Source: Salinimicrobium tongyeongense (lineage in GTDB: Bacteria; Bacteroidota; Bacteroidia; Flavobacteriales; Flavobacteriaceae). Taken from it: DNA of 64,000 nt. Position 1 is the stretch's first letter, and the number at the start of each line of letters is the position of its first letter. The stretch lies in the NCBI RefSeq assembly GCF_026109735.1, contig NZ_CP069620.1, positions 2,232,001-2,296,000 of the forward strand, written 5' to 3'. The notes beneath the pieces are model-generated. The model made no database searches. It was given only the letters and a program-made list of their open reading frames with translations, and had not been told where the DNA came from. The position numbers and the translations under genes are program-made. Below are positions 1 through 8,755 of the stretch, one piece after another.

Positions 1-2
1 AA

Positions 3-182
3 AATGACAGGAATTATATTTTTGAGATCCCGCATGGTGGGGTTTTTAGGATCTATAACGGAAAGATTTTCAAAAAGGGGGAACGGCGTATAAAAAGATA
101 TGAATGTGTAGAAGTGAAAACAGGCAGAATTTACCTGTTCCAGCCCAATGCAGAGGTGGAATTATTAAAAACAGCCAATTAA
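3..182 (+). CDS. SprT-like domain protein, C-terminal end (partial)
   Basis: An open frame enters from the left edge and stops with TAA at 180-182, giving about 59 residues that end in ELLKTAN. The segment is basic and rich in aromatic residues (IPHGGVFRIYNG, then GRIYLFQPNAEVE). It resembles the tail of the SprT-like zinc metallopeptidase-fold proteins that sit beside mannose-1-phosphate guanylyltransferase in related flavobacteria, but the catalytic HExxH region lies outside the window, so the name rests on tail similarity and context. The next gene starts one base after the stop, which suggests one transcript. Confidence 0.55.
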   Translation, partial: NDRNYIFEIPHGGVFRIYNGKIFKKGERRIKRYECVEVKTGRIYLFQPNAEVELLKTAN

Positions 183-183
183 T

Positions 184-1266
184 ATGAAGGAAAATAATTT
201 TGCAATTTTAATGGCTGGCGGGGTAGGATCGAGGTTCTGGCCCGTGAGTACTGCGGCAAAACCAAAACAGTTCAGGGATTTACTGGGCAGGGGGGAGACT
301 TTGATCCAGACCACGTTTAGGCGCCTTAGCCAATTGGTACCTTCAAAGAACATCTACGTGCTTACCAATGAGCGTTATGACCACCTGGTGAAGCAGCAGT
401 TGCCCCAGCTTGACGAAGAACAGATTGTGCTGGAGCCGGTAATGAGGAATACGGCCCCGGCAGTGCTGCTCGCATCTTTAAAAATCTGGAAGAAGAACAG
501 CAAGGCCGTGATGATCATGGCGCCCAGCGACCACTGGATAGAAGATGAGCAGGCTTTTCATAATGACCTCACTACGGCTTTTGAAGCGGCGCGTGGCCAG
601 GATAAAATCCTTACTTTGGGTATAAAACCCACTTTTCCCAATACAGGCTACGGGTATATTAAATTTGATCCCCTGGCTTCGGGAAGGGTGAAGCCGGTAG
701 AATTATTTACTGAAAAACCTTCTTACGCTGTAGCCAAAGATTTTCTGAAGAGCGGAAATTTCCTGTGGAACGCAGGAATTTTTGTGTGGAATGCAGCGTA
801 TATCCTCAGGGCTTTTCAGAAGAACCTGCAGCAGACCTTTGACCTTTTTTCTAAAGGTGCACCTGTTTTTAATACTTCCGAAGAAAAAGATTTTATCAAA
901 CAAAATTATCCGGAAGCTGAAAATATTTCGATTGATTATGCCATTTTAGAGAAGGAACAGGGAACTATTGAAGTGATCCCAGCCTCTTTTGACTGGAATG
1001 ACCTTGGTACCTGGGGCTCGCTTTATGAAGAGACCGTGAAGGATGCTGACGGGAACATAGCTCTAAACGCCCGACTTTTTGCTGAAAATGCCACGGGGAA
1101 CTTAATTTCTTCAGATAAAAATAAGGTTGTGGTGCTTGAAGGGATGAACGACTACGTCATTGTAGACGAGAATGAGGTCCTGCTAATTGTGCCCCGTGAA
1201 AAGGAGCAGGATATAAAAAGGATACGGGAGAGCGTGAAGGAAAAATTCGGTGAAAATTTGGGTTAG
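184..1266 (+). CDS. manC: Mannose-1-phosphate guanylyltransferase
   Basis: Makes GDP-mannose from mannose 1-phosphate and GTP in the cytoplasm, feeding polysaccharide and glycan synthesis. The nucleotidyltransferase signature AGGVGSRFWP is at residues 11-20, followed by the lysine-bearing STAAKPKQF; the metal-binding region APSDHW is at 113-118, and the sugar-site EKPS and NAGIFVWN blocks lie near residues 175-195. At 360 residues it is the single-domain form, lacking the C-terminal isomerase domain of the roughly 470-residue bifunctional enzymes. It starts one base after the SprT-like gene and is followed after 3 bases by the DUF389 gene, so an operon is likely. Function is confident; the symbol is by family. 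Confidence 0.9.
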   Translation: MKENNFAILMAGGVGSRFWPVSTAAKPKQFRDLLGRGETLIQTTFRRLSQLVPSKNIYVLTNERYDHLVKQQLPQLDEEQIVLEPVMRNTAPAVLLASLKIWKKNSKAVMIMAPSDHWIEDEQAFHNDLTTAFEAARGQDKILTLGIKPTFPNTGYGYIKFDPLASGRVKPVELFTEKPSYAVAKDFLKSGNFLWNAGIFVWNAAYILRAFQKNLQQTFDLFSKGAPVFNTSEEKDFIKQNYPEAENISIDYAILEKEQGTIEVIPASFDWNDLGTWGSLYEETVKDADGNIALNARLFAENATGNLISSDKNKVVVLEGMNDYVIVDENEVLLIVPREKEQDIKRIRESVKEKFGENLG

Positions 1267-1269
1267 GGA

Positions 1270-2694
1270 ATGGAAGATAAATCAGGAAGTGGTACAGCAA
1301 TACCTACAGCAGAGGAAAACAGGGGCAGGACTGCCCTTAGGGAAATAAAGGAATTTCTTAAGGAACTCCTGGATATTCACGACGACACCGACAGGGAGAC
1401 GACCCTCGAGACGGTGAAGCGTGATATTTCGTTTAAAGGGCACAACGCCTGGATCCTTATCTTTTCCATTTTTGTGGCATCTATTGGCCTTAACGTGAGC
1501 AGTACCGCCGTGGTAATTGGTGCCATGCTTATTTCCCCCTTAATGGGCCCCATTGTGGGGATTGGTTTTTCGGTGGCCATAAATGATATTGATACCTTAA
1601 AACGCAGCCTTGTCAACCTTGGGGTGATGGTGTTCTTAAGTGTGCTTACCGCTTATTTGTACTTTTTGATCTCTCCCATCAAAGAAGAAACTCCCGAGCT
1701 CGTCGCCCGAACTTATCCAACCATACTCGATGTTCTAATTGCCATTTTTGGAGGCTCAGCGCTTATAATAGCAAAAACAAAGAAAGGAGCAATTGCAAGT
1801 GTGATCATGGGGGTTGCCATTGCCACCGCTCTTATGCCACCTTTATGTACGGTAGGCTACGGTTTGGCAATAGCGAATTGGGAATATGCCGGCGGGGCTC
1901 TCTATCTTTTTACCATCAACTCTATTTTTATCGCGCTTTCTACTTTCCTGATGGCAAAATTGCTGCGTTTCCCACTGGTGAAGTACGTGAACAGCAAAAG
2001 AAGGAGGAACACTGCACGCCTTGCCTCTTTGGTGGCAGTTCTCGTGATGATACCCAGTATCATTCTGTTCGTGAATTTGTTGCGGGAGCAGGTTTTTGTA
2101 AGTAAAACAAAAGAATTTGTTCACGAAGTTGTGAATTACCCCGGGGCCGAAGTGGTGAAATTTGAACAGGATTACAAAACAAAGATCATTGAAATTTACC
2201 TGATAGGCCGGCCCGTGCCGCAAGATCAAATTGACCAGTGGGTGCAGGCCATCACCCAGGTGCCAAATCTGGAAGATGTGGTGCTCGAAGTGCATCAGGG
2301 CTCTGACCAAACTTCAGAAATGGCCACCCGGCTTTCTACGGAAGTAAGGGCAGGAATCCTGGAAGATCTCTACGTGAAAAATCAGCAACTGGTAGAAAAT
2401 AAAGATGCGCGTATACAGCTGCTGGAGCAGGAACTGCTTAAATACCGTAGTGCGGGAATTCCTTTTGAAAGTATTTCCAAAGAAGTGCGTATCAATTATT
2501 CTGGAGTCCAGGAGATGAGTTATGCCAACAGCCTTGTCACAAATTTCTCGCAGATAGATACCATCCCCACCTTTAATGTGAAATGGTCTCCTAAACTAAA
2601 GGGTTCAGCCCGAAAAACTCAGATGCAACAACTTGAACAGTGGTTACAGGTGCGCCTGTCACTGGACACGCTGGTAGTTCGATCTGTAGATTAA
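1270..2694 (+). CDS. DUF389 (TIGR00341-type) integral membrane protein
   Basis: A 474-residue protein with an N-terminal cytoplasmic stretch of about 55 residues, then about six hydrophobic segments between residues 60 and 270. The family-typical LISPLMGPIVGIG block sits near residue 88 and an ATALMPP block near 185. The C-terminal ~200 residues are soluble and mixed alpha/beta, with a charged helical stretch near 370-400. The family has no established biochemical role. It starts 3 bases after the guanylyltransferase and ends 8 bases before the convergent ABC gene; I see no terminator hairpin in that gap. Confidence 0.85.
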   Translation: MEDKSGSGTAIPTAEENRGRTALREIKEFLKELLDIHDDTDRETTLETVKRDISFKGHNAWILIFSIFVASIGLNVSSTAVVIGAMLISPLMGPIVGIGFSVAINDIDTLKRSLVNLGVMVFLSVLTAYLYFLISPIKEETPELVARTYPTILDVLIAIFGGSALIIAKTKKGAIASVIMGVAIATALMPPLCTVGYGLAIANWEYAGGALYLFTINSIFIALSTFLMAKLLRFPLVKYVNSKRRRNTARLASLVAVLVMIPSIILFVNLLREQVFVSKTKEFVHEVVNYPGAEVVKFEQDYKTKIIEIYLIGRPVPQDQIDQWVQAITQVPNLEDVVLEVHQGSDQTSEMATRLSTEVRAGILEDLYVKNQQLVENKDARIQLLEQELLKYRSAGIPFESISKEVRINYSGVQEMSYANSLVTNFSQIDTIPTFNVKWSPKLKGSARKTQMQQLEQWLQVRLSLDTLVVRSVD

Positions 2695-2702
2695 GGTGTA
2701 AA

Positions 2703-3467
2703 TTACAGTCCTTGCTGCTGGGCGTCCCGTACTTTTTTAAATAGATCGGAAGAATAAACAAAGTCGGTCACCGTTTTGTCATCGGTTTTAAAGACCTTGC
2801 TTTTATCGCCTTTCCAGGCCAGCACGCCATCTTTCAAAAAGGCGATATTTTCACCAATTTCGAGTACCGAATTCATATCGTGAGTAATCACCACCGTAGT
2901 GATGTCGTACTCCACAGTGAGTTCGTGGATCAGGTTATCGATCACCGTAGCAGTGCGCGGATCAAGCCCAGAGTTTGGCTCATCGCAAAAAAGGTATTTT
3001 GGACGGTTAACGATCGCGCGGGCAATTGCTACCCGCTTTTGCATCCCTCCACTAATTTCTGAAGGATATTTTTTACCCGAATCGGCAAGGTTTACCCTTT
3101 CAAGTACTTCGTCAACCCGGTCTTTTAGATCTCTTTTCTTCTTTTTGGTGAACATCCTGAGTGGAAACATCACGTTTTCCTGAACGGTCATGGAGTCAAA
3201 TAACGCGCCTCCCTGGAACAGCATTCCCATTTCCTGCCTTAATCCCCGTTTTTGTTCATCGCTAAAAGAAGAGTATGGTTTTCCGTCGTATTCTATAATT
3301 CCCTCATCAGGAGTGAAAAGCCCAAGCATGCATTTCATCAACACGCTTTTTCCCGAACCCGATTGGCCTATAATTAAATTGGTCTTTCCTGTTTCAAATA
3401 CAAAATCAATCCCTCTAAGGATGTGCTCATCGTCAAAACTCTTCTGTAATCCTTTTACTTCAATCAT
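2703..3467 (-). CDS. ABC transporter ATP-binding protein, MlaF type
   Basis: ATPase subunit of an MlaE/MlaF lipid transporter, acting at the inner face of the cytoplasmic membrane. With the start used here the protein has 254 residues, Walker A GQSGSGKS at 34-41, a Q-loop in MLFQGG, the signature SGGMQKRVAIARA and Walker B YLFCDEPNSGLD. The frame stays open to 3527, but those extra residues lie inside the permease gene. The ATG at 3467 shares one base with the permease stop (TAATG), the usual arrangement for translational coupling, so I chose it. No MlaD-type MCE gene is adjacent. Confidence 0.9.
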   Translation of the reverse strand: MIEVKGLQKSFDDEHILRGIDFVFETGKTNLIIGQSGSGKSVLMKCMLGLFTPDEGIIEYDGKPYSSFSDEQKRGLRQEMGMLFQGGALFDSMTVQENVMFPLRMFTKKKKRDLKDRVDEVLERVNLADSGKKYPSEISGGMQKRVAIARAIVNRPKYLFCDEPNSGLDPRTATVIDNLIHELTVEYDITTVVITHDMNSVLEIGENIAFLKDGVLAWKGDKSKVFKTDDKTVTDFVYSSDLFKKVRDAQQQGL

Positions 3468-4204
3468 TAGCTTAGTAGTAACTGGGTGACTATGTAATTT
3501 GTAATAATAATAACAACACTTGTCCATACAAATGAGGTGGTACTGGCCTGCCCTACTTCAAGAGAACCTCCTTTCATGTAATAGCCATGGTAAGAAGGCA
3601 GGGTTGCCAGGATAAAAGCAAACAGGAAAGTCTTAAAGAACGCGTAAAAAAGGTGGTATGGATCAAATTCTTCCTGCAGGCCCTGTAAAAAGAGATCGGC
3701 AGGTACAAAACCTCCCATCACTGCGGCAGTGTAAGCCCCTAAAATTCCTAAGAACATCGAAATCGCAATAAGAAAAGGATAGGTGAGCATGGCAATGATC
3801 TTAGGGAAAATCAGGTAATTTAACGAGTTGATCCCCATCACCTCAAGCGCATCAATCTGTTCCGTAACCCTCATTGAGCCTATGCTAGAAGTAATAAAAG
3901 ATCCCACTTTACCTGCCATAATGATAGAGATAAAAGTAGGGGCAAACTCAAGAATGATAGATTGCCTTGCGGCAAAAGCGACAAGGCTCTTCGGGATTAA
4001 CGGGTTGTTGAGGTTAAGCGCCGTCTGCAAAGCAACCACCGCACCAATAAAGAATGATAGAAAGGCCACAATCCCCAGGGACCCCATAATGATTTCGTCT
4101 ATTTCCTTAAATATCAGTTCTCTTAAAACCGAACGTTTGGTCATTCTACCAAACACGCCCTTCAACATTAAAAAATATTCCCCAATAGACTGCAGGTACC
4201 TCAT
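3467..4204 (-). CDS. ABC transporter permease, MlaE/YrbE family
   Basis: Membrane subunit of the phospholipid-trafficking ABC system encoded with the downstream ATPase. The 245 residues show about five hydrophobic helices and the family features: an N-terminal amphipathic stretch, a G-x-V-A-L-Q-type block (GAVVALQTA), and the conserved region containing GKVGSFITSSIGSMRVTEQI followed by ALEVMGI. In Mla systems such a permease binds a periplasmic MCE protein. None is seen nearby, so that partner must be encoded elsewhere. First gene of a two-gene minus-strand operon, divergent from the phosphatase at 4316. Confidence 0.9.
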   Translation of the reverse strand: MRYLQSIGEYFLMLKGVFGRMTKRSVLRELIFKEIDEIIMGSLGIVAFLSFFIGAVVALQTALNLNNPLIPKSLVAFAARQSIILEFAPTFISIIMAGKVGSFITSSIGSMRVTEQIDALEVMGINSLNYLIFPKIIAMLTYPFLIAISMFLGILGAYTAAVMGGFVPADLFLQGLQEEFDPYHLFYAFFKTFLFAFILATLPSYHGYYMKGGSLEVGQASTTSFVWTSVVIIITNYIVTQLLLS

Positions 4205-4315
4205 TGTAAGCTTTTGTTATGGCTAAAATACTAATTTTTGAAAGAATGTATTTAAGCTTAACTTAATCTTTATACTCCTTAAACTTCGTATTTTTACAAC
4301 ACTAAAATTTTTACA

Positions 4316-5980
4316 ATGAAATATTATGTTCAGATGTTCCTGCTGGCTTTCTGCTTTACTGCGGTAAGTGCACAGGAAGTCCCCCAACGATCTTTTGATC
4401 CTGAAAAAGACCTTCATGCCACTCCCAGACTTGTGGTTGGCGTGGTGGTAGACCAAATGCGTTATGATTATATCACCAGGTTCTGGAACCATTTTGGAGA
4501 CGATGGTTTTAAAAGGCTAGTTTCTGAAGGTTTTAATCTTCGCAACAACCATTTCAATTACATCCCTACCTATACTGCGCCGGGCCATGCTTCGGTATAT
4601 ACTGGTGCAGCGCCTCAAACCCACGGCATCATTGGAAATAACTGGTATAATAAATTTGAGAAGGAATACGTCTACTGTGTTGAGGATGCTTCAGTAGCGC
4701 CTGTGGGAACCAAAGACGATGCCGGGAAAATGTCTCCGCACCGCCTAATTACCACCACGGTGGCCGATGAAAACCGCCTTCATACCCAAATGCGGGGTAA
4801 AACCATTGGTATCGCTATCAAAGACCGTGGTGCCGTTCTTCCGGCAGGACATACGGCCAATGCGGCATACTGGTTTCACGGTAAAGGCGAAGGCAGCTGG
4901 ATCACCAGCTCATTCTATACCACCCAACTGCCTCAATGGGTGCAAAAATTCAATGCTTCAGGAAAAGCCGAAAGCTACCTGAAACCCTGGACTACCTTAG
5001 CCGACATTAACACCTATATTGAAAGTGGTACTGATATTAATGATTTTGAAGGAGGTTTTAAAGGAAAACCCGATACAGGGTTTCCTTACGACCTCAGGTC
5101 TCTAAAAGAGCAAAACGGGGGCTATGACATCTTAAAGGCCACGCCTTACGGAAACAGCCTCACAGCCGATTTTGCCATAGCAGCACTCGATGGGGAGCAG
5201 CTTGGGCAGGATGCCGACACCGATTTTCTAACAGTTAGTTTTTCCTCAACAGATTATGTGGGCCATAACTTTGGGGTGAACTCAAAAGAGGTGCAGGACA
5301 CTTACCTTAGGTTAGACCGCGATCTTGCCAAATTGCTGAAGGCCCTGGACCAAAAAGTGGGAGAGGGCAACTACACCCTGTTCCTCACCTCAGATCACGG
5401 TGGGGTGCAGGTTCCGGCTTATCTCGAAACAGTGAAAGTGCCGTCGGGATATTTTGACTGGGACAAGCTCAAAAAAGAACTGAATGCTTTCCTTAGCGGG
5501 AAATTTCAGAAAGATAACCTTATAGAGAATATTTCTAATAACCAGATCTTTTTCAACTATGATGAGGTGCTAAAAATGGATATTTCTTCGGAAGATCTTC
5601 AGGGAGAGATCCTGCATTTTCTGCTTCAGTATGAGAATATCAGCAGGGTTTTTACCAGGAGTCAGTTGCAGGCGTCGAGTTTTTCTGAAAAAATCGCATC
5701 GGCCGTTGATACCGGTTTCAACCAAAAAAGAAGTGGCGATATTGCCCTGCTCCTCGATCCGTCGGTGATCTCTTATTCACGCACCGGCTCAACTCATGGT
5801 TCGGGTAATAATTATGACACACATGCGCCCCTTATTTTCTTCGGAAAAGGCATTAAAGCCGGGAACAGTCTTGAAAGAACCGAAATTGTAGATATTGCAC
5901 CCACTATTTCGGCCCTGCTTGGCATTCCGTTTCCAAGCGGTGCTACCGGCCGGCCCTTATATATGGTCTTTGAAAAATAG
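4316..5980 (+). CDS. pafA: Alkaline phosphatase family protein, PafA type
   Basis: Predicted periplasmic, zinc-dependent phosphate monoesterase of the alkaline phosphatase superfamily. A signal peptide (residues 1-19, ending SAQ) precedes the mature chain. Residues matching PafA are visible: Asp46 (VVDQMRYD), nucleophile Thr87 in PTYTAPGHAS, Lys169 and Arg171 in KDRGAVLPAGH, Asp313 and His317 in STDYVGHN, Asp360-His361 in TSDHGG, and the late His494 region THGSGNNYDTHAP. The Lys/Arg pair separates PafA-like monoesterases from nucleotide pyrophosphatases. The gene ends exactly where the convergent glycosyltransferase ends, and its apparent terminator lies within that gene. Confidence 0.88.
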   Translation: MKYYVQMFLLAFCFTAVSAQEVPQRSFDPEKDLHATPRLVVGVVVDQMRYDYITRFWNHFGDDGFKRLVSEGFNLRNNHFNYIPTYTAPGHASVYTGAAPQTHGIIGNNWYNKFEKEYVYCVEDASVAPVGTKDDAGKMSPHRLITTTVADENRLHTQMRGKTIGIAIKDRGAVLPAGHTANAAYWFHGKGEGSWITSSFYTTQLPQWVQKFNASGKAESYLKPWTTLADINTYIESGTDINDFEGGFKGKPDTGFPYDLRSLKEQNGGYDILKATPYGNSLTADFAIAALDGEQLGQDADTDFLTVSFSSTDYVGHNFGVNSKEVQDTYLRLDRDLAKLLKALDQKVGEGNYTLFLTSDHGGVQVPAYLETVKVPSGYFDWDKLKKELNAFLSGKFQKDNLIENISNNQIFFNYDEVLKMDISSEDLQGEILHFLLQYENISRVFTRSQLQASSFSEKIASAVDTGFNQKRSGDIALLLDPSVISYSRTGSTHGSGNNYDTHAPLIFFGKGIKAGNSLERTEIVDIAPTISALLGIPFPSGATGRPLYMVFEK

Positions 5981-6829
5981 TTAGAAAATTTTCGACAACA
6001 TCTTTTTATAGCGGAGCCTTCTTATGAAGGCTCCTTCTTTTTTACCTACCAAAAATGGCATTTTTGAAGCCTTTGCCCTTTTATAGCCTTCCAGGTAATC
6101 TAGTGCAAGTGCGGCATTGCCTTTTTTAAGCGCCAGTTTGACCGAAGCGATCGCAGTAATGATCCAGCCGTAGCGCAGCTTGTAAAAAGCCTCTCCCTGT
6201 TTCCATTTTGCAGCTTTGTTATAGGTAAAACCGGTTGGCCGCAGGTGCTTTACGGCAAGGGAAGCATCAGTTTTGATTTCCCAGCCGTGAAATTGTGCCA
6301 GTAACTCGTCTACAGTGTCCCAGCCCATAGAAGGTTTAAGCCCCCCAATGTCGTTAAAACAGGCTTTTCGGTAAGCCTTTAGCGCCCCACGAATGTGGTC
6401 TTTCCCGGTCAAATTCTCAAGCCGCCAGGCTCCGTCTTTTTTGATATGGCAAAATCCGCCGGCCATTCCTGTCTTTGGGTCTGCCTCAAAATGCCTGCTA
6501 ATGGTTTCGAGGTAGTTTTCAGGAAAAATAAGATCGGCGTCAAATTTGCAGATAATGTCGTAGTTCTCGTCCAAATGCTTCAGGCCGTGATTGAAAGCCT
6601 TTATCACTTTGCTGCCGGGCAAATGTGCTTCGGAAGAAGTGGTGCTCACCAGGGAAATTAAGGGGTGCTTTTGAGCGTAATCTTTCACCACCTGTGCCGT
6701 CTCGTCTGAAGATTGATCGTCAACCACCACCAGTTTTGCTGGCTTCAGGCTTTGTTTACAAAGCGACTTCAGGCTTTGCCCTATAAATGCTGCCTCATTA
6801 TGTGCTGGGATGACGATGTAGAATCTCAA
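5981..6829 (-). CDS. Family 2 glycosyltransferase
   Basis: A 282-residue GT-A fold enzyme predicted to transfer a sugar from a nucleotide donor; the acceptor is unknown. The N-terminus FYIVIPAHNEAAFIG is the usual donor-binding strand and loop, followed by VVDDQSSDET near residues 36-45 and the metal-binding DxD as FDADL near 100. A WDTVDE block near 170 fits the catalytic-base region. No transmembrane segment is obvious. Downstream of the ketoacyl synthase / methyltransferase pair with a 122-base gap. Its 3' end carries a hairpin on the opposite strand and a copy of the dispersed palindrome. Confidence 0.85.
   Translation of the reverse strand: MRFYIVIPAHNEAAFIGQSLKSLCKQSLKPAKLVVVDDQSSDETAQVVKDYAQKHPLISLVSTTSSEAHLPGSKVIKAFNHGLKHLDENYDIICKFDADLIFPENYLETISRHFEADPKTGMAGGFCHIKKDGAWRLENLTGKDHIRGALKAYRKACFNDIGGLKPSMGWDTVDELLAQFHGWEIKTDASLAVKHLRPTGFTYNKAAKWKQGEAFYKLRYGWIITAIASVKLALKKGNAALALDYLEGYKRAKASKMPFLVGKKEGAFIRRLRYKKMLSKIF
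6013..6044 (+). terminator. Rho-independent terminator for pafA, inside the convergent gene
   Basis: GGAGCCTTC (6013-6021) pairs perfectly with GAAGGCTCC (6026-6034) around a TTAT loop and is followed by TTCTTTTTTT on the plus strand. It lies 33 bases past the phosphatase stop and within the 3' coding part of the minus-strand glycosyltransferase. Confidence 0.75.
6050..6066. repeat. Dispersed palindrome CAAAAATGGCATTTTTG (perfect)
   Basis: Perfect 8-base arms around one central G, inside the glycosyltransferase coding sequence, where it encodes KMPFL on the minus strand. Member of the family described in the findings. Confidence 0.7.
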
Positions 6830-6930
6830 TGTTATAATAACTTTCGGCTAAAATACGACTTCCATTAGTTTCCGCCGGAAGATGTATAAAGAGGAATGGA
6901 ACATTTAAAGCCAGCTCCCGAACGGGGTCC

Positions 6931-6947
6931 CAAAAATGGCATTTTCA
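6931..6947. repeat. Dispersed palindrome, two end mismatches
   Basis: CAAAAATGGCATTTTCA in the gap between the glycosyltransferase and the methyltransferase. The left arm is perfect; the last two bases of the right arm differ. Confidence 0.55.
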
Positions 6948-6951
6948 GCGA

Positions 6952-7473
6952 TCATTTTCTTTCGGCATATACGGCGTAATAGCGGGGCGTGAATTGCCTG
7001 AGCAGTGGGCGTATTCCGAGCTTCTTCACCGGATTGGTCCATTTATGGCGTTTCCTGATTTCCCAGCCTGCTTTCTCCAGCAGCCAGTCAAACTGCCAGT
7101 CTTCAAATTCGTGGTAGTGCCTGTCCCATTTATCGGTTTTGCTGCGATAGGCAGGAGAGAACCATAGATTTAAGGGGATTGTGGTCACCAGCTTTTTAGC
7201 TTGTATGTCGCGAAGCACGTTAAATGGTGCCACGAGGTGCTCAAAAATCTCGAAAGCAGTGACAATTTCGGCTGTAGAATTTTTCACGCTGCTGGTGTCG
7301 AGATCAAGGTCTTCCCCTCTGGTGTTTGTAACCTTATAGCCCTGTGCTTCCATGAGTTCACTGAACGGATTTCTCACGCCCAGGTCCAGGATACTGGCGG
7401 GAGCGGGAGCAGCCTTGTTCAAAAATTCTAAAGTGTGTTTGTAGCGCTTGTTCGGGAAGGTCTTCTCGTACAT
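6952..7473 (-). CDS. Class I SAM-dependent methyltransferase (putative)
   Basis: A short 173-residue protein with a methyltransferase-like core. ILDLGVRNPFSELMEAQGY around residues 34-52 corresponds to the SAM-binding first strand, though without the classic GxGxG, and TAFEIFEHL near 90-98 matches the motif seen in Ubi-type methyltransferases. Substrate unknown. Its ATG shares one base with the stop of the upstream ketoacyl synthase, so the two are translationally coupled. The degenerate glycine motif leaves room for a non-catalytic methyltransferase-fold protein. Confidence 0.75.
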   Translation of the reverse strand: MYEKTFPNKRYKHTLEFLNKAAPAPASILDLGVRNPFSELMEAQGYKVTNTRGEDLDLDTSSVKNSTAEIVTAFEIFEHLVAPFNVLRDIQAKKLVTTIPLNLWFSPAYRSKTDKWDRHYHEFEDWQFDWLLEKAGWEIRKRHKWTNPVKKLGIRPLLRQFTPRYYAVYAERK

Positions 7474-8531
7474 TAGAACTGGTACACAATAGCGTTAATA
7501 TTCATTCCGGCGCCAACGCTGGCCAGGATAATCACATCTCCTTTTTCCAGAGACTGGCCTTCCATTTTTTGCTTGAGAATGAGGTCGAGCAGGGTAGGTA
7601 CGGTAGCAACGCTGCTGTTGCCAAGTTTATCAATACTCATGGGCATGATGCCTTCAGGCATCTGTTGCCCGTATAGCCTGTAAAACCGCTTTACGATAGC
7701 TTCATCCATCTTTTCGTTCGCCTGGTGGATGAGGATCTTCTTGATGTCTTCTATTTTTTTGCCGCTTTTTTCAAGACAGCTTTGCATGGCGCCTGGTACA
7801 TGGCTCAGGGCAAATTCGTAGATCTTACGGCCGTGCATCTTGATATACCGGCGGTCATCGGCCGCTTTTGAATTATTTGATTTTCCGAAGAAAATAAAGT
7901 TAGCTTCTTCAAAAGAGTAAGTGGCACTTTCATGGGCTAAAATCCCTCCTTCCTCTTCACTGGCTTCAATCACTGTAGCCCCGGCCCCGTCTGAATAGAT
8001 CATGGAATCACGGTCATGCCTGTCTACCACACGAGACAGGGTTTCAGAACCTATTACGAGGCATTTTTTAGCCATCCCGCTTTGTATAAAGGCTTTGGCC
8101 TGAATCACGGCTTCAACCCAGCCCGGGCAGCCAAAAAGTATATCGTAGGCAACACATTTTGGGTTCTTGATGCGCAGCTTGTGTTTTACTCTTGTGGCAA
8201 TACTGGGAACGGTATCACTTTGCTGGTCATTGTGAAGCACGTCGCCATAGTTGTGGGCAACGATAAGATAATCGAGTTCTTCGGGATCAATACCGGCATC
8301 TTCTATTGCGCTGTTGGCAGCGAGATACGCGATGTCGGAATTATTGAGTTCATTGTGTACATAGCGCCTTTCGGCAATTCCGGTTATGGCTTTGAATTTT
8401 TCAATGATAACTGCATTTGGCTGTGAGAAGTTGGTGCCATCTTCATACAAAAATTCATGTTTTTGAAAATCTGAATTTTTTTCAACTCTGCTGGGGATGT
8501 AACTTCCTACTCCGGTAATTTTTATGCTCAT
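7473..8531 (-). CDS. 3-oxoacyl-ACP synthase III family protein
   Basis: Thiolase-fold condensing enzyme of 352 residues. The catalytic triad of the KAS III group is intact: Cys135 in FGCPGW, His269 in LIHQAN and Asn305 in LGNSSVAT. The glycine-rich C-terminal ASVGAGMN is also present. It is not beside plsX or acpP, so it is more likely an accessory KAS III than the main FabH; the acyl substrate is unknown. First gene of a likely operon with the methyltransferase. A TAATTTTG -7-like box lies at 8561-8568 on the minus strand, without a clear -33 TTG. Confidence 0.85.
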   Translation of the reverse strand: MSIKITGVGSYIPSRVEKNSDFQKHEFLYEDGTNFSQPNAVIIEKFKAITGIAERRYVHNELNNSDIAYLAANSAIEDAGIDPEELDYLIVAHNYGDVLHNDQQSDTVPSIATRVKHKLRIKNPKCVAYDILFGCPGWVEAVIQAKAFIQSGMAKKCLVIGSETLSRVVDRHDRDSMIYSDGAGATVIEASEEEGGILAHESATYSFEEANFIFFGKSNNSKAADDRRYIKMHGRKIYEFALSHVPGAMQSCLEKSGKKIEDIKKILIHQANEKMDEAIVKRFYRLYGQQMPEGIMPMSIDKLGNSSVATVPTLLDLILKQKMEGQSLEKGDVIILASVGAGMNINAIVYQF

Positions 8532-8715
8532 TCTGTGTCAGTTATAAAGTTGACAAGTATCAAAATTAAGAAATGTTATTGCGGTTTCGCTATATTTTTT
8601 ACATTAAAATTAACTTTTGCGACATCTCTAAAGGAAGTGGTAAAATCTTTGAATATGCTTAAAAGTTATAAAAATTTCTGCCTTTTTGTTAAGGTGCTGT
8701 TAATGGTGGTTTAGC

Positions 8716-8745
8716 TAAAAAAACCGGAGGTGATTTGCCTCCGGT
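8716..8745 (-). terminator. Rho-independent terminator of gcvP
   Basis: ACCGGAGG (8723-8730) and CCTCCGGT (8738-8745) form a perfect 8-base stem with a 7-base loop. Read on the minus strand it ends in a run of seven T, 11 bases after the gcvP stop. Confidence 0.85.
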
Positions 8746-8755
8746 CTTCTCCTTT

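Noticed and set aside
3828-4226. A 132-codon plus-strand frame over the MlaE gene
   Set aside because: Fully antisense to a well-supported permease; composition is the complement of membrane-helix codons.
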